From Sediminibacterium sp. (GTDB lineage Bacteria; Bacteroidota; Bacteroidia; Chitinophagales; Chitinophagaceae): a stretch of DNA of 64,000 nucleotides. The stretch's first letter is position 1. Every line of letters begins with the position of its first letter. Shown in pieces: positions 17,255 through 26,051 of the stretch. A program made the position numbers and the translations under genes. The notes beneath the pieces are model-generated. The model made no database searches, had not been told where the DNA came from, and saw only the letters and a list, made by a program, of their open reading frames with translations. The stretch spans positions 1-64,000 of the forward strand of contig JAOASM010000012.1 in the NCBI GenBank assembly GCA_030158665.1. Reading direction: 5' to 3'.

Positions 17255-18271
17255 ATGCAACCAATCGAACAATTCTATCCTTTTTTACAACAACCATTTA
17301 AAGCTGTCATCACTGCCCATCAGAAACCAGATGGAGATGCAATGGGCTCTAGCCTGGCTTTATATCATTTTTTAATTCAATTGGGGCACGATGTGACTGT
17401 CGTTTCACCAACTAACTGGGCACCTTTCTTGGATTGGATGCCTGGAACTGATAAAGTGGTTGATTTTGAAGGAAATAGAGCAAAAGCGACCGAATTGGTT
17501 CAGGCGGCTGATTATGTATTTTGTTTAGATTTCAATATACTTCATCGTACCAAAAATATGGAATCGGTGATAAGAGATGCCAAAGCAATCAAAATATTAG
17601 TGGATCATCACCAACAACCTGATACCCCAAGTTTTGGTTATGGCATCAGTGATGTGAAAATGAGTTCCACCTGTGAAATGATTTATGACATTATTGTTCA
17701 ATCTGGGCACAGCAACTTGATTAATTTGGACATTGCAACTGCTTTATATACAGGTTTAATGACCGATACGGGATCTTTCAGGTTCCCTTCTACCACTGCA
17801 TCAGTTCATAAAATTGTTGCCCATTTGAAAGAAATAGGATTACAACATGCTAAAATACATGAGCATATTTATGATCAGTCCTCAGAAGGTAGATTGAAGT
17901 TTATGGGGAATGCTTTTTTAAATAGAATGCATGTTTTTCCTGAATATAAAACTGCAGTGATGGCCATTCCAAAAACTGACATTTACAAATTTGAACTAAA
18001 AACTGGGGATACAGAAGGATTGGTTAACTATCTTTTATCCATTCATGGTATCAAATTTGCCGCTATTGTAATTGATAGGGAAGAAGAAAGAAAATGGAGC
18101 TTTAGGAGCAAAGGTAACTTTGATGTCAATATATTTGCAAGAACACATTTTGAGGGCGGAGGTCATGCAAATGCTGCAGGCGGAAGTTCGAAAAAATCTG
18201 TAGATGAAACTTTTCAAGATTTTAAAAACATATTAGAAACATATAAATCTCAATTAACACAATTAAACTAA
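17255..18271 (+). CDS. nrnA: DHH family phosphoesterase, NrnA-like (oligoribonuclease/pAp phosphatase)
   Basis: 338 residues. DHH domain motifs in order: KPDGDAMGSSLALYHF (about 25-40), LDFNILHR (near 92-99), VDHHQQPD (near 115-122) and GLMTDTGSFRFPSTT (near 168-182). The C-terminal DHHA1 domain ends with GGGHANAAGG (around 300), which binds substrate. Family members degrade nanoRNA 2-5 nt long and dephosphorylate pAp; both activities are inferred from family. The stop is one base before the start of the FKBP gene, so the pair is co-transcribed. Confidence 0.9.
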   Translation: MQPIEQFYPFLQQPFKAVITAHQKPDGDAMGSSLALYHFLIQLGHDVTVVSPTNWAPFLDWMPGTDKVVDFEGNRAKATELVQAADYVFCLDFNILHRTKNMESVIRDAKAIKILVDHHQQPDTPSFGYGISDVKMSSTCEMIYDIIVQSGHSNLINLDIATALYTGLMTDTGSFRFPSTTASVHKIVAHLKEIGLQHAKIHEHIYDQSSEGRLKFMGNAFLNRMHVFPEYKTAVMAIPKTDIYKFELKTGDTEGLVNYLLSIHGIKFAAIVIDREEERKWSFRSKGNFDVNIFARTHFEGGGHANAAGGSSKKSVDETFQDFKNILETYKSQLTQLN

Positions 18272-18272
18272 A

Positions 18273-19142
18273 ATGATCAAATCAACATTAAAATTAGTAG
18301 CTGCAATTGTATTGTTTGCAAGTTGTAACAGTTACGAAAAAGCACCTTCAGGCATGATGTATAAAATTACACATGGTGATGGTAACCAAAAGAAATTAGA
18401 GCAAGGACAATTTGTAAAAATTAACATTGAATACAAATTGAAAAGTAAGGATACTACTTTAAGTTCTACTTATGGATTAATACCAGTTTATTTTCCAATA
18501 GACACTGCTAGCTTAGGTAAATATACTTTTACTGAAATCTTAATGCAGTGTAAGAAAGGAGATAAAATTGAATTCTCTTTAAGCATTGATACACTTGCTA
18601 AAATGGGTGTATTGCAATTAAATGAAATTTTCAAAACTAAAGATATCGTTTTAGGTAAGGCAGAAATCTTAGATGTATTCACAGATGTTGCGAAAGTTGA
18701 TGCTGACTACAAAAAAGAAACTGAGACTGAAAAGAAAAGAGAAATTGATGCAATTAAAGCGCATTTAGCTAAAAATAAAATCACAGCAGTAGAATCTCCA
18801 GAAGGTGTATTTGTTGTATTGAAAGAAGCTGGTGATGCAACAAATAAAGTTGATACTACAAAAATCGCAAGTGTATACTATAAAGGTTATACTATCGCTG
18901 GTGAAACATTTGATACAAACATTAAACCAAACGATCCTACAGCAAAACCATTTGATGTAAATATCGGAACTGGTTCTGTAATCCCAGGTTGGGAGATTGG
19001 ATTAAAATATTTTGGCAAAGGTGGAAAGGGTACCATTTATGTTCCAGCTATGTTGGCTTATGGACCTCAAGCAAACGGCGCTATTAAGCCTTATTCAAAT
19101 TTAGTTTTCGATCTTGAAATTCAAGATGTAACAAAGAAATAA
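18273..19142 (+). CDS. FKBP-type peptidyl-prolyl isomerase lipoprotein
   Basis: 289 residues. Lipoprotein signal with lipobox LFASC near residue 18, so anchored in the periplasm or outer membrane. It contains two FKBP-like units: a degenerate N-terminal one (about 30-130, GQFVKINIEYKLKSKDTTL, MQCKKGDKIEFSLSID) and a better preserved C-terminal one (about 185-285, ASVYYKGYTIAGETFDTN, IPGWEIGLKYFGKGGKG, PAMLAYGPQ). The linker (about 140-165) is rich in Lys and Glu and probably helical. Role: periplasmic proline isomerase or chaperone. Starts one base after nrnA and ends at a strong terminator. Confidence 0.85.
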   Translation: MIKSTLKLVAAIVLFASCNSYEKAPSGMMYKITHGDGNQKKLEQGQFVKINIEYKLKSKDTTLSSTYGLIPVYFPIDTASLGKYTFTEILMQCKKGDKIEFSLSIDTLAKMGVLQLNEIFKTKDIVLGKAEILDVFTDVAKVDADYKKETETEKKREIDAIKAHLAKNKITAVESPEGVFVVLKEAGDATNKVDTTKIASVYYKGYTIAGETFDTNIKPNDPTAKPFDVNIGTGSVIPGWEIGLKYFGKGGKGTIYVPAMLAYGPQANGAIKPYSNLVFDLEIQDVTKK

Positions 19143-19158
19143 GTTGAATGATTTCAAT

Positions 19159-19191
19159 AAAAAAGGCCAAATTTTTATTTGGCCTTTTTTT
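19159..19191. terminator. Bidirectional terminator between FKBP gene and folP
   Basis: A perfect 14-bp stem (19159-19172 with 19177-19190) around a TTTT loop, with GGCC in the middle and A-runs and T-runs on the flanks, so it works for both converging genes. Its 3' edge overlaps the folP stop codon. Confidence 0.9.
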
Positions 19192-20017
19192 ATGCATTCA
19201 TTTCATTCAATAATATAATTGCCTCTTTTGCTTCTTTTACATCATGTACTCTCAATATATTGGCACCTTCTAATAAACCAATGGTGTTCACAACCGTTGT
19301 CCCATTCAATGCGGATTCAGCATCAATTCCTAATGTTTTATAAATACTTGATTTTCTAGAAACGCCTAATAAAATAGGCAAGTCCAATTCTTTTAAAAGT
19401 GAAAGTCGTTTAACAATTGTAAAATTCTCAGCGATGCTTTTGCTAAAACCAAATCCAGGATCAATGATCCATTCAGTTAAACCTTTAGCAGCAAATTGCT
19501 CCTTTTTTACATTAAAGTAGTCCATCAGCTCTTTCATGATATCTGTCCTGTTATGAATCTCATGCATGCTTGCTGACCCACCAGTTTGGTGCATGCCTAT
19601 ATATCCAGCTTGGTTGGCTACAACCATTTCGATCATCTCTGGGTCAAAATTTCCACAACTTATATCATTGACAATCAAAGCACCAGCGTCTAATGCAGCT
19701 TTAGCAACTCGGGCATGATAGGTGTCAATAGAGATAGGTAGATGGGGCAGGGCTGCATGAATCGCTTGGATAAGTGGAACCACTCGATCAATCTCGTTTT
19801 GCTCAGTAATAAGTTCGGCTCCAGGTCTTGTACTTTGACCTCCAATATCCAAAATAGCTGCACCTTGATGGGCCATTTCTATGGCTTTTTGAACCCCCTG
19901 ATCTAGTAATTCCATTCTGCTACCCTTAAAAAAGGAATCCGGTGTCGCATTCAAAATACCCATTACAATAGGTGTATTGAATTCGAGAACGGTATCTTTT
20001 AAATGGATTTTAAACAT
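19190..20017 (-). CDS. folP: Dihydropteroate synthase
   Basis: 275 residues. Condenses p-aminobenzoate with 6-hydroxymethyl-dihydropterin pyrophosphate in folate synthesis; the sulfonamide target. First signature MGILNATPDSFFKGSR (about 19-34), second DIGGQSTRPGAE (about 56-67), pterin-binding IIDPGFGFSKSIAEN (about 190-204) and LGVSRKSS (near 216-223). Not in a folate operon: folB lies 32 kb away and the 5-formyltetrahydrofolate cyclo-ligase 28 kb away. Confidence 0.96.
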   Translation of the reverse strand: MFKIHLKDTVLEFNTPIVMGILNATPDSFFKGSRMELLDQGVQKAIEMAHQGAAILDIGGQSTRPGAELITEQNEIDRVVPLIQAIHAALPHLPISIDTYHARVAKAALDAGALIVNDISCGNFDPEMIEMVVANQAGYIGMHQTGGSASMHEIHNRTDIMKELMDYFNVKKEQFAAKGLTEWIIDPGFGFSKSIAENFTIVKRLSLLKELDLPILLGVSRKSSIYKTLGIDAESALNGTTVVNTIGLLEGANILRVHDVKEAKEAIILLNEMNA

Positions 20018-20058
20018 AGTTTTATTTTAAGGGCCTTATTGATTATCTTGCGAGGGTT

Positions 20059-20066
20059 CAAAGATA
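20059..20066 (-). promoter_or_regulatory. Candidate -7 element for folP
   Basis: Reads TATCTTTG on the minus strand, exact TAnnTTTG match, 41 bases upstream of the folP start. No -33 box seen. Confidence 0.45.
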
Positions 20067-20096
20067 TTAACTAACCGTGTAATTAGCCGTTATTTC

Positions 20097-20642
20097 ATGA
20101 GTCAAACTTCTGCACAATATGATCAAGAAATCGCCTCTTGTAAAGATATATTTATCAAAAAAACAAAGGATTATGGTACTGCTTGGCGCGTTCTAAGAAT
20201 TATTTCTGTTGTAGACCAAATTTTTATAAAAGCATTAAGAATCAGAACCATTCAAGATAAAGGCATCCAGAAAGTTGGGGATGCTATACAAGATGAATTT
20301 AAAGGAATCATTAATTATTCAGTAATTGGTTTGATCCAGCTAAAACTAGACGATCCAAAAGTAGAAGACATGCCCGTTGAACAAGTGCAATCTTTGTATC
20401 AAGAATATGTCAATTTTGCTAAATCAACCATGATGGATAAAAACCATGATTATGGTGAAGCATGGCGTGATATGAGTCAAGAAAGCTATGCAGATTTAAT
20501 CCTAGTTAAATTATTACGTATTCGACAAATTTTAACCAATGATGGCAAAACTTTAATTAGTGAAGGTATCGATGCTAATTTTGTAGATATTTTAAACTAT
20601 GCTGTTTTTGCTTTGATTCAAATTTCTGAAGGAAAACACTAA
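20097..20642 (+). CDS. DUF1599 family protein with internal duplication
   Basis: 181 residues, no membrane segment. The protein is a head-to-tail repeat: KKTKDYGTAWRVLR (about 23-36) followed by FIKALRIRTIQ, then KNHDYGEAWRDMS (about 118-130) followed by LVKLLRIRQIL. The halves also end alike, INYSVIGLIQL and LNYAVFALIQI. This (K)DYG-AWR repeat defines DUF1599, linked by family analysis to nucleotide-related enzymes, but no activity is established. Followed after 4 bases by the BT_3928-type gene. Confidence 0.8.
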   Translation: MSQTSAQYDQEIASCKDIFIKKTKDYGTAWRVLRIISVVDQIFIKALRIRTIQDKGIQKVGDAIQDEFKGIINYSVIGLIQLKLDDPKVEDMPVEQVQSLYQEYVNFAKSTMMDKNHDYGEAWRDMSQESYADLILVKLLRIRQILTNDGKTLISEGIDANFVDILNYAVFALIQISEGKH

Positions 20643-20646
20643 TTCT

Positions 20647-21717
20647 ATGCAAGCATTTTTGAAAACTTTAAGATGGACTGTAGGATTGTTATTCATTTTC
20701 TCTGGTTTAATCAAAGCCAATGATCCATTGGGTTTAAGTTACAAAATGCAAGAATTTTTTGAAGTATGGGGACTCGCATTTTTGGATGATTATAGCCTAG
20801 CATTATCTTTATTCATGAACACCCTTGAAATAGTTGCAGGGGTTGCTTTGTTAATTAAATTTCCATACAAACAAACTTTATGGTTGTTATTGGGATTGAT
20901 TGTATTCTTTACCTTCCTTACTGGCTATGCATTATTTTCTGGTAAAATAAAAACCTGTGGTTGTTTTGGTGATTGTATTCCATTGACACCCAAAGTTTCT
21001 TTCATTAAAGATGTAGTATTATTATTTGCGATCTTAATCTTGCTTTTTAACCATAAAAAAGTTAAAAGCAATCTATCTAAATCATTGGGTATTTTTTTAT
21101 TGATTTTGTCTACTGGCCTAGTTGGTTATGGCCAATATTATACACTTCAACATCTTCCTTTCATAGATTGTTTACCTTATAAAAGGGGCAATGATATTAA
21201 GGAGCAAATGAAAACACCTGAAGGCGCAATACCTGATAGTGTGTCTATACAGATGTCCTTTTTAAAAGAGGGTAAAACTGTTCAATTTGATATCAATCAA
21301 TTTCCATCAGATTTTGATAGTACTTATGTATATCAAGACCGTAAAGAAGTGTTGATTCAAAAGGGAAATGGACTAGAAGCTAAAATTGTTGATTTTAGTT
21401 TATTCACAATCAATAACTTAGACACAACAGAGTCCTTATTGAACACTAAAGAGCCTTATGTACTTCTTTTTTCTGGTACGATTGATAACTCAAGACCATG
21501 GAAAGATCTCATTGCTAAAATCAAACAAAAACATGCATTGGTGTATTTAGTAACTGCCGATAAAGCAAATGCAGCGCAACTTCAACTTGATATTCCAATA
21601 TTAATTGGTGATATGACGATGATCAAGACTGCAGCAAGAGTTTGGCCTTCTGTAATGATCATGAATGGTTCAACGATCATGGAGAAACAAAGTTATGTTG
21701 ACTACCTAAAAAAATAG
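20647..21717 (+). CDS. BT_3928-family membrane protein (DoxX/MauE-like)
   Basis: 356 residues. The first 150 form four membrane segments of the DoxX/MauE type (start LRWTVGLLFIFSGLIKANDP) with a cysteine motif CGCFGDC near 106-112, suggesting thiol redox or metal binding. One more span (about 147-167) precedes a C-terminal soluble domain that shows a thioredoxin-like end (VLLFSGTIDNSRPW, ARVWPSVMIMNGSTIMEK) without a CxxC. MauE-type proteins help form disulfides in exported proteins; the function here is inferred. Coupled to the DUF1599 gene. Confidence 0.75.
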   Translation: MQAFLKTLRWTVGLLFIFSGLIKANDPLGLSYKMQEFFEVWGLAFLDDYSLALSLFMNTLEIVAGVALLIKFPYKQTLWLLLGLIVFFTFLTGYALFSGKIKTCGCFGDCIPLTPKVSFIKDVVLLFAILILLFNHKKVKSNLSKSLGIFLLILSTGLVGYGQYYTLQHLPFIDCLPYKRGNDIKEQMKTPEGAIPDSVSIQMSFLKEGKTVQFDINQFPSDFDSTYVYQDRKEVLIQKGNGLEAKIVDFSLFTINNLDTTESLLNTKEPYVLLFSGTIDNSRPWKDLIAKIKQKHALVYLVTADKANAAQLQLDIPILIGDMTMIKTAARVWPSVMIMNGSTIMEKQSYVDYLKK

Positions 21718-21779
21718 GTTCTCTTTTCTATCGATTTAATTCGTAACTTAGGAAAACAACACTTTCTAAATCCTGAATT

Positions 21780-22172
21780 ATGTCAAAAATCAAAGAAATT
21801 CTAGAAAAAAAAGGGCCGCATTTTAATATTGTTGCACCTTCTACACCAGTACTTGATGCATTAACCATTATGCAATCTGAAAATTTAAGTTACGTTGTGG
21901 TTATGGATGGAAATCAATTTCTTGGCATCATGTCGGAACGCGATTATACGCATAAAATTAAATTACAAGGACGTCATTCTGATTCTACAACCGTAAAAGA
22001 AATCATGACACATGACTTACCTGTGATAGGATTACAAGAAGAGTTAGAACGTTGTATGGTTTTAATGAATGTGTATAAAACGAGATACTTGCCCGTATTT
22101 GATAATTTAGAATTCAAAGGTGTCATTACCATGAATGACTTAATGAGAGATGTGTTGGACAAGAAAAAATAA
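21780..22172 (+). CDS. CBS domain pair protein
   Basis: 130 residues consisting of two CBS motifs and little else: first about 12-65 (APSTPVLDALTIMQSENLSYVVVMDGNQFLGIMSERDY), second about 78-127 (DLPVIGLQEELERCMVLMN, YLPVFDNLEFKGVITMNDLM). CBS pairs bind adenine nucleotides and usually regulate other proteins; partner unknown. Converges with the dciA-like gene 12 bases on. Confidence 0.88.
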   Translation: MSKIKEILEKKGPHFNIVAPSTPVLDALTIMQSENLSYVVVMDGNQFLGIMSERDYTHKIKLQGRHSDSTTVKEIMTHDLPVIGLQEELERCMVLMNVYKTRYLPVFDNLEFKGVITMNDLMRDVLDKKK

Positions 22173-22184
22173 ATAAGTTCCAGA

Positions 22185-22469
22185 TTATTTTATCACAACA
22201 TCTGTAATGACTTTTTCACCCATTTTTTCATTGACTCTTTCAATGATTTGAACTTTCTGAAAACCTAACTCGTTTTTCAAAGGCCCCACATTGGTGTGAA
22301 TGAATAATTTTTGATCAAAAATAAAAATCTTATCCGTGTACTTAGCTACTGTGACGCCCATGATTTCCTCCCAAACAGTCTCAATTTGAACTGCCCTAAT
22401 ACCATTCTTTAATTTGGTATTCTCTTGTACCATTTGTTTTAATGCATCACCGATTTTAAAAGTAGCCAT
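22185..22469 (-). CDS. DUF721/DciA family protein
   Basis: 94 residues, the short Bacteroidota form. GDALKQMVQENTKLKNGI at the start, VWEEIMGVTVAKYTDKIFIFDQKLFIHTNVGPLKNEL in the middle fit the DUF721 (DciA) fold. DciA is the ancestral operator of the replicative helicase DnaB in bacteria lacking DnaC or DnaI. The gene follows recF by 17 bases on the same strand, a common replication-linked arrangement that supports the call. Confidence 0.8.
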   Translation of the reverse strand: MATFKIGDALKQMVQENTKLKNGIRAVQIETVWEEIMGVTVAKYTDKIFIFDQKLFIHTNVGPLKNELGFQKVQIIERVNEKMGEKVITDVVIK

Positions 22470-22486
22470 ATTGTAAAATTACAATT

Positions 22487-23569
22487 TTATAATTCAATCA
22501 GTTGGTAATTTTCTACGTATCTGCCCAATAAATCTGCTACACGATCTTTATGAGTATCTGTAATCAATACAGGACCGTCTGTTGATGTAGCGACCCAACC
22601 CAATAAATGGGCCATTCTTTGCTCATCTAATTTTTCAAAAATATCATCCATCAATAAAATAGGAGAGAAGCCCTTTGCCTTTTTGATTAATTCCCATTCT
22701 GCTAATCGAATTGCAAATAGTAAACTTTTTCTTTGTCCTTGTGATGCTTCTTGTTTAAAAGATTGATCTTGTATCGTAATCATTAAATCATCTTTATGAA
22801 TACCAACACTTGTTCTTTGCACTGCTTTGTCTTTAGGCAAAGCTTGTTGTAGCAACTCCTCAAAGGAATGGTTTTGAAGGGAGGATTGGTATTGAATGTG
22901 AATGGCATCCGCATTACCAGCAATGGACAAATATAATTGATGTATTAGCGGTAACCATTCATTTAATAGAGTAGTTCTTTGTTCAAAAATGGGTACACCG
23001 TATTGAACCAATTGCTGATCCAATGAGGCTAACAAATTTTCATCCAAATGTCCTTGCTCTGCTGACCATTTTAAGATGCTATTCCTTTGCTGAAGTACTT
23101 TATTGTATTGAATTAATAAACGTAAATAATCAGCATCTATTTGTGACAATAAACTATCCATTAGTTTTCTTCGCTCCTCACTAGAGCCTGTGATAATTTG
23201 TACGTCATCTGGCGCAATCATCACTGCCGGAATTTTTCCAATATGTTGTGACAATTTGGTATAAAGCTGCTCATCAAAATAAAATTCTTTCTTACCCGTT
23301 TCTCTTAAAATGCAAGTGACTGGTGTGGTTGTTCCTTTTATCTCAAATTGACCTTGAATTCGCATTCCTTGATAAGCATGATGGACATTTTGTGCATCTG
23401 GTCTACTAAAATAACTTTTAGTAAAGGATAGGTAATAAATGGCGTCTAAAATATTCGTTTTCCCCGTCCCATTTGCACCAACAATACCAACAATCCTAGC
23501 ATCAAATTCAAACTGCTTTTGAATATAATTTCTAAATTGAATAAGTGATAATGTTTTTAAGGACAGCAT
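22487..23569 (-). CDS. recF: DNA replication and repair protein RecF
   Basis: 360 residues. SMC-like ATPase that loads RecA at gaps with RecO and RecR. Walker A GANGTGKTN (about 33-41), the RecF block GSSEERRKLMDSLLSQID (near 129-146), signature SQGQRKSL (near 283-290) and Walker B ILLMDDIFEKLDEQRM (near 311-326). dnaA, dnaN and gyrB, its neighbours in many bacteria, are absent here. Linked to the dciA-like gene. Confidence 0.95.
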   Translation of the reverse strand: MLSLKTLSLIQFRNYIQKQFEFDARIVGIVGANGTGKTNILDAIYYLSFTKSYFSRPDAQNVHHAYQGMRIQGQFEIKGTTTPVTCILRETGKKEFYFDEQLYTKLSQHIGKIPAVMIAPDDVQIITGSSEERRKLMDSLLSQIDADYLRLLIQYNKVLQQRNSILKWSAEQGHLDENLLASLDQQLVQYGVPIFEQRTTLLNEWLPLIHQLYLSIAGNADAIHIQYQSSLQNHSFEELLQQALPKDKAVQRTSVGIHKDDLMITIQDQSFKQEASQGQRKSLLFAIRLAEWELIKKAKGFSPILLMDDIFEKLDEQRMAHLLGWVATSTDGPVLITDTHKDRVADLLGRYVENYQLIEL

Positions 23570-23619
23570 GGCTGCAATTTACATCAGAAAAAGCTGTATT
23601 TTTAGTCAAATTTTAAGGA

Positions 23620-24144
23620 ATGATCCTAATCAGTGAGCAACAACTTCCAAGCATTGTCAAAAGGCTGTCTCATCAAATTTTGGAGACCCATCCAGGACTA
23701 CAAAATACCGTACTCATAGGGCTTCAGCCAAGAGGTGTTTTTTTAAGCGATCGTATTGTCGCTGCTTTACATCAAGAACTCCCTGCAGATCAGGTGGTTT
23801 ATGGCAAATTAGACATCACATTTTATAGAGATGATATTAGAAGGGAATTACATTTAGCTACCCAAACGGACCTTCCGTTTAGTATTGAGGGCAAAACAGT
23901 TATATTAATTGATGATGTGTTGTTTACTGGACGCACTATCAGGGCTGCTTTGGATGCTTTATTGTCCTTTGGACGTCCTGCAAAAGTGGAATTATGTGTC
24001 TTAGTTGACCGTAAACCAAGCAGGGAATTACCCATACAACCCGACTTTTCTGGTAAGGAAATGGATACTTTAACCCCCTATAAGGTAAAAGTTAGATGGA
24101 AAGAAAATGATGGAGTGGACGATGTAATCTTGTTAGATCAATAA
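23620..24144 (+). CDS. pyrR: PyrR bifunctional pyrimidine regulator/uracil phosphoribosyltransferase
   Basis: 174 residues. The PRPP-binding loop VILIDDVLFTGRTIRAAL (about 92-109) and VLIGLQPRGVFLSDRI, DITFYRDDIRR match PyrR. In Firmicutes it binds pyr mRNA to attenuate transcription. It lies 22 bases upstream of pyrB; no attenuator hairpin was found in that gap, so regulation of this operon by RNA binding is not supported by what is visible. UPRT activity is possible. Confidence 0.9.
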   Translation: MILISEQQLPSIVKRLSHQILETHPGLQNTVLIGLQPRGVFLSDRIVAALHQELPADQVVYGKLDITFYRDDIRRELHLATQTDLPFSIEGKTVILIDDVLFTGRTIRAALDALLSFGRPAKVELCVLVDRKPSRELPIQPDFSGKEMDTLTPYKVKVRWKENDGVDDVILLDQ

Positions 24145-24166
24145 AATATATTAATTTAGCTTTTTA

Positions 24167-25096
24167 ATGGCACTATCTACCAAACATCTTCTTGGTATCA
24201 AGGACCTCCAAACGGAGGATATTCAACTTATTTTATCTACTGCAACGCAATTTAAAGAAGTCCTTCAGAGACCAGTTAAAAAAGTACCGACTCTAAGAGA
24301 CGTAACAATTGTCAATCTTTTTTACGAAAATTCAACCAGAACAAGAATCTCATTTGAATTAGCAGAACGCAGACTTTCTGCCGATGTAGTTAATTTCACC
24401 GTATCCAATTCCTCAGCTGCAAAGGGTGAAACATTATTGGATACAGTAAATAATATTTTGAGCATGAAAGTGGATATGGTGGTAATGAGGCATAGTGCTT
24501 CAGGTGCACCACACTATCTAGCTAAACATATTGATGCGGCCATTATCAATGCAGGAGATGGTATTAATGAGCATCCAACACAAGCTTTATTAGATGCATT
24601 CTCTATGCAAGAGAAAATGGGCAAATTAGCTGGATTAAAAGTGGCAATCATAGGCGATATCATGCACAGCAGAGTTGCATTAAGTAATATCTATCTTTTA
24701 AAGAAGATGGGTGCCGAAGTGATGGTTTCAGGACCACCCACTTTAATTCCAAAATATTTACAAGAAGCAATGGATATTCAAGTGGAGTATAATATCGATA
24801 AGGCACTTGCATGGTGTGACGTAGCCAATGTCCTCAGGATTCAATTAGAGCGACAAAATCAGCCCTTATTCTCCTCTTTAAGGGAATATAACTTGGCTTA
24901 TGGTATTACCAAAGCAAGGCTTCAAAAATTAGATAAAGAAATTTTAATCATGCATCCTGGACCAATCAACCGAGGTGTAGAAATGGATAGTGACGTAGCA
25001 GATAGCCATCAATCTATTATTTTAGATCAGGTAGAAAATGGCGTCGCAGTAAGAATGGCTTGCTTATACCTATTAACAGGCCGAACCAACCCTTAA
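24167..25096 (+). CDS. pyrB: Aspartate carbamoyltransferase catalytic subunit
   Basis: 309 residues. Carbamoyl-phosphate motif FYENSTRTRISFELAERRL (about 50-68), HPTQALLDAFSMQEKMG (near 137-153) and the aspartate-binding MHPGPINRGVEMDSDVAD (near 264-281). Makes carbamoyl aspartate in pyrimidine synthesis. No pyrI regulatory subunit is next to it. The dihydroorotase-like protein at 13596-14861 with a lost metal site is a candidate non-catalytic partner. Confidence 0.97.
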   Translation: MALSTKHLLGIKDLQTEDIQLILSTATQFKEVLQRPVKKVPTLRDVTIVNLFYENSTRTRISFELAERRLSADVVNFTVSNSSAAKGETLLDTVNNILSMKVDMVVMRHSASGAPHYLAKHIDAAIINAGDGINEHPTQALLDAFSMQEKMGKLAGLKVAIIGDIMHSRVALSNIYLLKKMGAEVMVSGPPTLIPKYLQEAMDIQVEYNIDKALAWCDVANVLRIQLERQNQPLFSSLREYNLAYGITKARLQKLDKEILIMHPGPINRGVEMDSDVADSHQSIILDQVENGVAVRMACLYLLTGRTNP

Positions 25097-25105
25097 ATTA
25101 ACCTG

Positions 25106-25573
25106 ATGCAAAGAATTTGTTTATTCCCAGGCACATTTGATCCAGTTACATTGGGTCATATTGATATTATCAATCGTTCCCTTCCATTATTCGACAAAGT
25201 AATTGTTGGTATTGGAATCAATGCCGCTAAAAACCCCATGTTTAGTGCAGAACAAAGAAAACAATGGTTCGAAGAAATTTATCAAGACGAACCTAAGGTG
25301 GAAGCTGCAACTTATGATGGTTTAACCATTAAATATTGTCAATCAATTGGTGCTCGTTTTATATTAAGAGGCATCAGGTATGTGAGTGACTTTGAATATG
25401 AAAAAACGATTGCAGATGCGAATCGTACAATGGATCGTCATATTGAAACCATCTTTTTAACTGGTGAACCAAAGTATACCTCTGTTGCATCTACTATTGT
25501 CAGAGATATCATCCGTAATGGAGGAGATGCCTCTCCATTTTTGCCAGAAGTAGTGATTAATGCGTTGAAGTAA
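25106..25573 (+). CDS. coaD: Phosphopantetheine adenylyltransferase
   Basis: 155 residues, usual length. FPGTFDPVTLGHIDII (about 7-22) carries the TxGH nucleotidyltransferase motif; YTSVASTIVRDI (near 129-140) the second ATP-binding motif. Fourth step of coenzyme A synthesis. Ten-base gap from pyrB on the same strand; its last 17 bases overlap the convergent NUDIX gene. Confidence 0.96.
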   Translation: MQRICLFPGTFDPVTLGHIDIINRSLPLFDKVIVGIGINAAKNPMFSAEQRKQWFEEIYQDEPKVEAATYDGLTIKYCQSIGARFILRGIRYVSDFEYEKTIADANRTMDRHIETIFLTGEPKYTSVASTIVRDIIRNGGDASPFLPEVVINALK

Positions 25574-26042
25574 GAAAAGTCTCAATTACTTTTTGAATGG
25601 TGTCGTAGGTCTTCGCTAAATAGGGCTCTAGTGCGTCTTTTTTAACCCAAGCGATCGCTTCAATATCTTCCTCAGTTTGAGGAACACCATCTTGTAGGGT
25701 ACCTGTACTCATCTTATACCAATAGGTGGTTTTTTCTACTTCCGTATTCAAATAGGGATCATGGTACTGATGTTTTGTTGTCAAGATCAATTCACCTAAA
25801 ATAAGGTCATGCATACCAGTTTCTTCCATCACTTCTCTAACCGCACATGCTTCAATGGTTTCGTTGGGATCTAATTTACCTTTAGGCAAGTCCCAAAAGC
25901 CTCTTCTGTAGATCCATAAAATCTCCTTATTTGGATTGATAACAATTCCTCCAGCTGCGGTAATAGGTGTCAACATAAAATGTGTATAGTATTTAGTAAC
26001 TCTTGCAAAAATATTGCCTTTTTGACGGTAAATTCGTGCCAA
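25557..26042 (-). CDS. NUDIX hydrolase
   Basis: 161 residues. NUDIX box is complete: GKLDPNETIEACAVREVMEE then TG (about 55-76). WDLPKG precedes it. Substrate is not predictable; such stand-alone proteins clean up oxidised nucleotides or dinucleoside polyphosphates. The ATG at 26042 leaves only 9 bases to pyrE; an internal ATG at 25976 (MLTPITAAGG) is an alternative start that would free the region of the pyrE promoter. Its 3' end overlaps coaD by 17 bases. Confidence 0.88.
   Translation of the reverse strand: MARIYRQKGNIFARVTKYYTHFMLTPITAAGGIVINPNKEILWIYRRGFWDLPKGKLDPNETIEACAVREVMEETGMHDLILGELILTTKHQYHDPYLNTEVEKTTYWYKMSTGTLQDGVPQTEEDIEAIAWVKKDALEPYLAKTYDTIQKVIETFLTSTH
26003..26036 (+). promoter_or_regulatory. 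Candidate pyrE promoter
   Basis: TTG at 26003-26005 and TAAATTCG at 26029-26036 (one base off TAnnTTTG) with a 23-base spacer, within the known range for Bacteroidota. It lies 15 bases upstream of the pyrE ATG, inside the longer form of the NUDIX gene. Confidence 0.4.
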
Positions 26043-26051
26043 ATCCAGGAT

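Noticed and set aside
23565-24166. PyrR-binding attenuator before or after pyrR
   Set aside because: No anti-terminator/terminator pair or PyrR-type loop visible in the 50-base and 22-base gaps.
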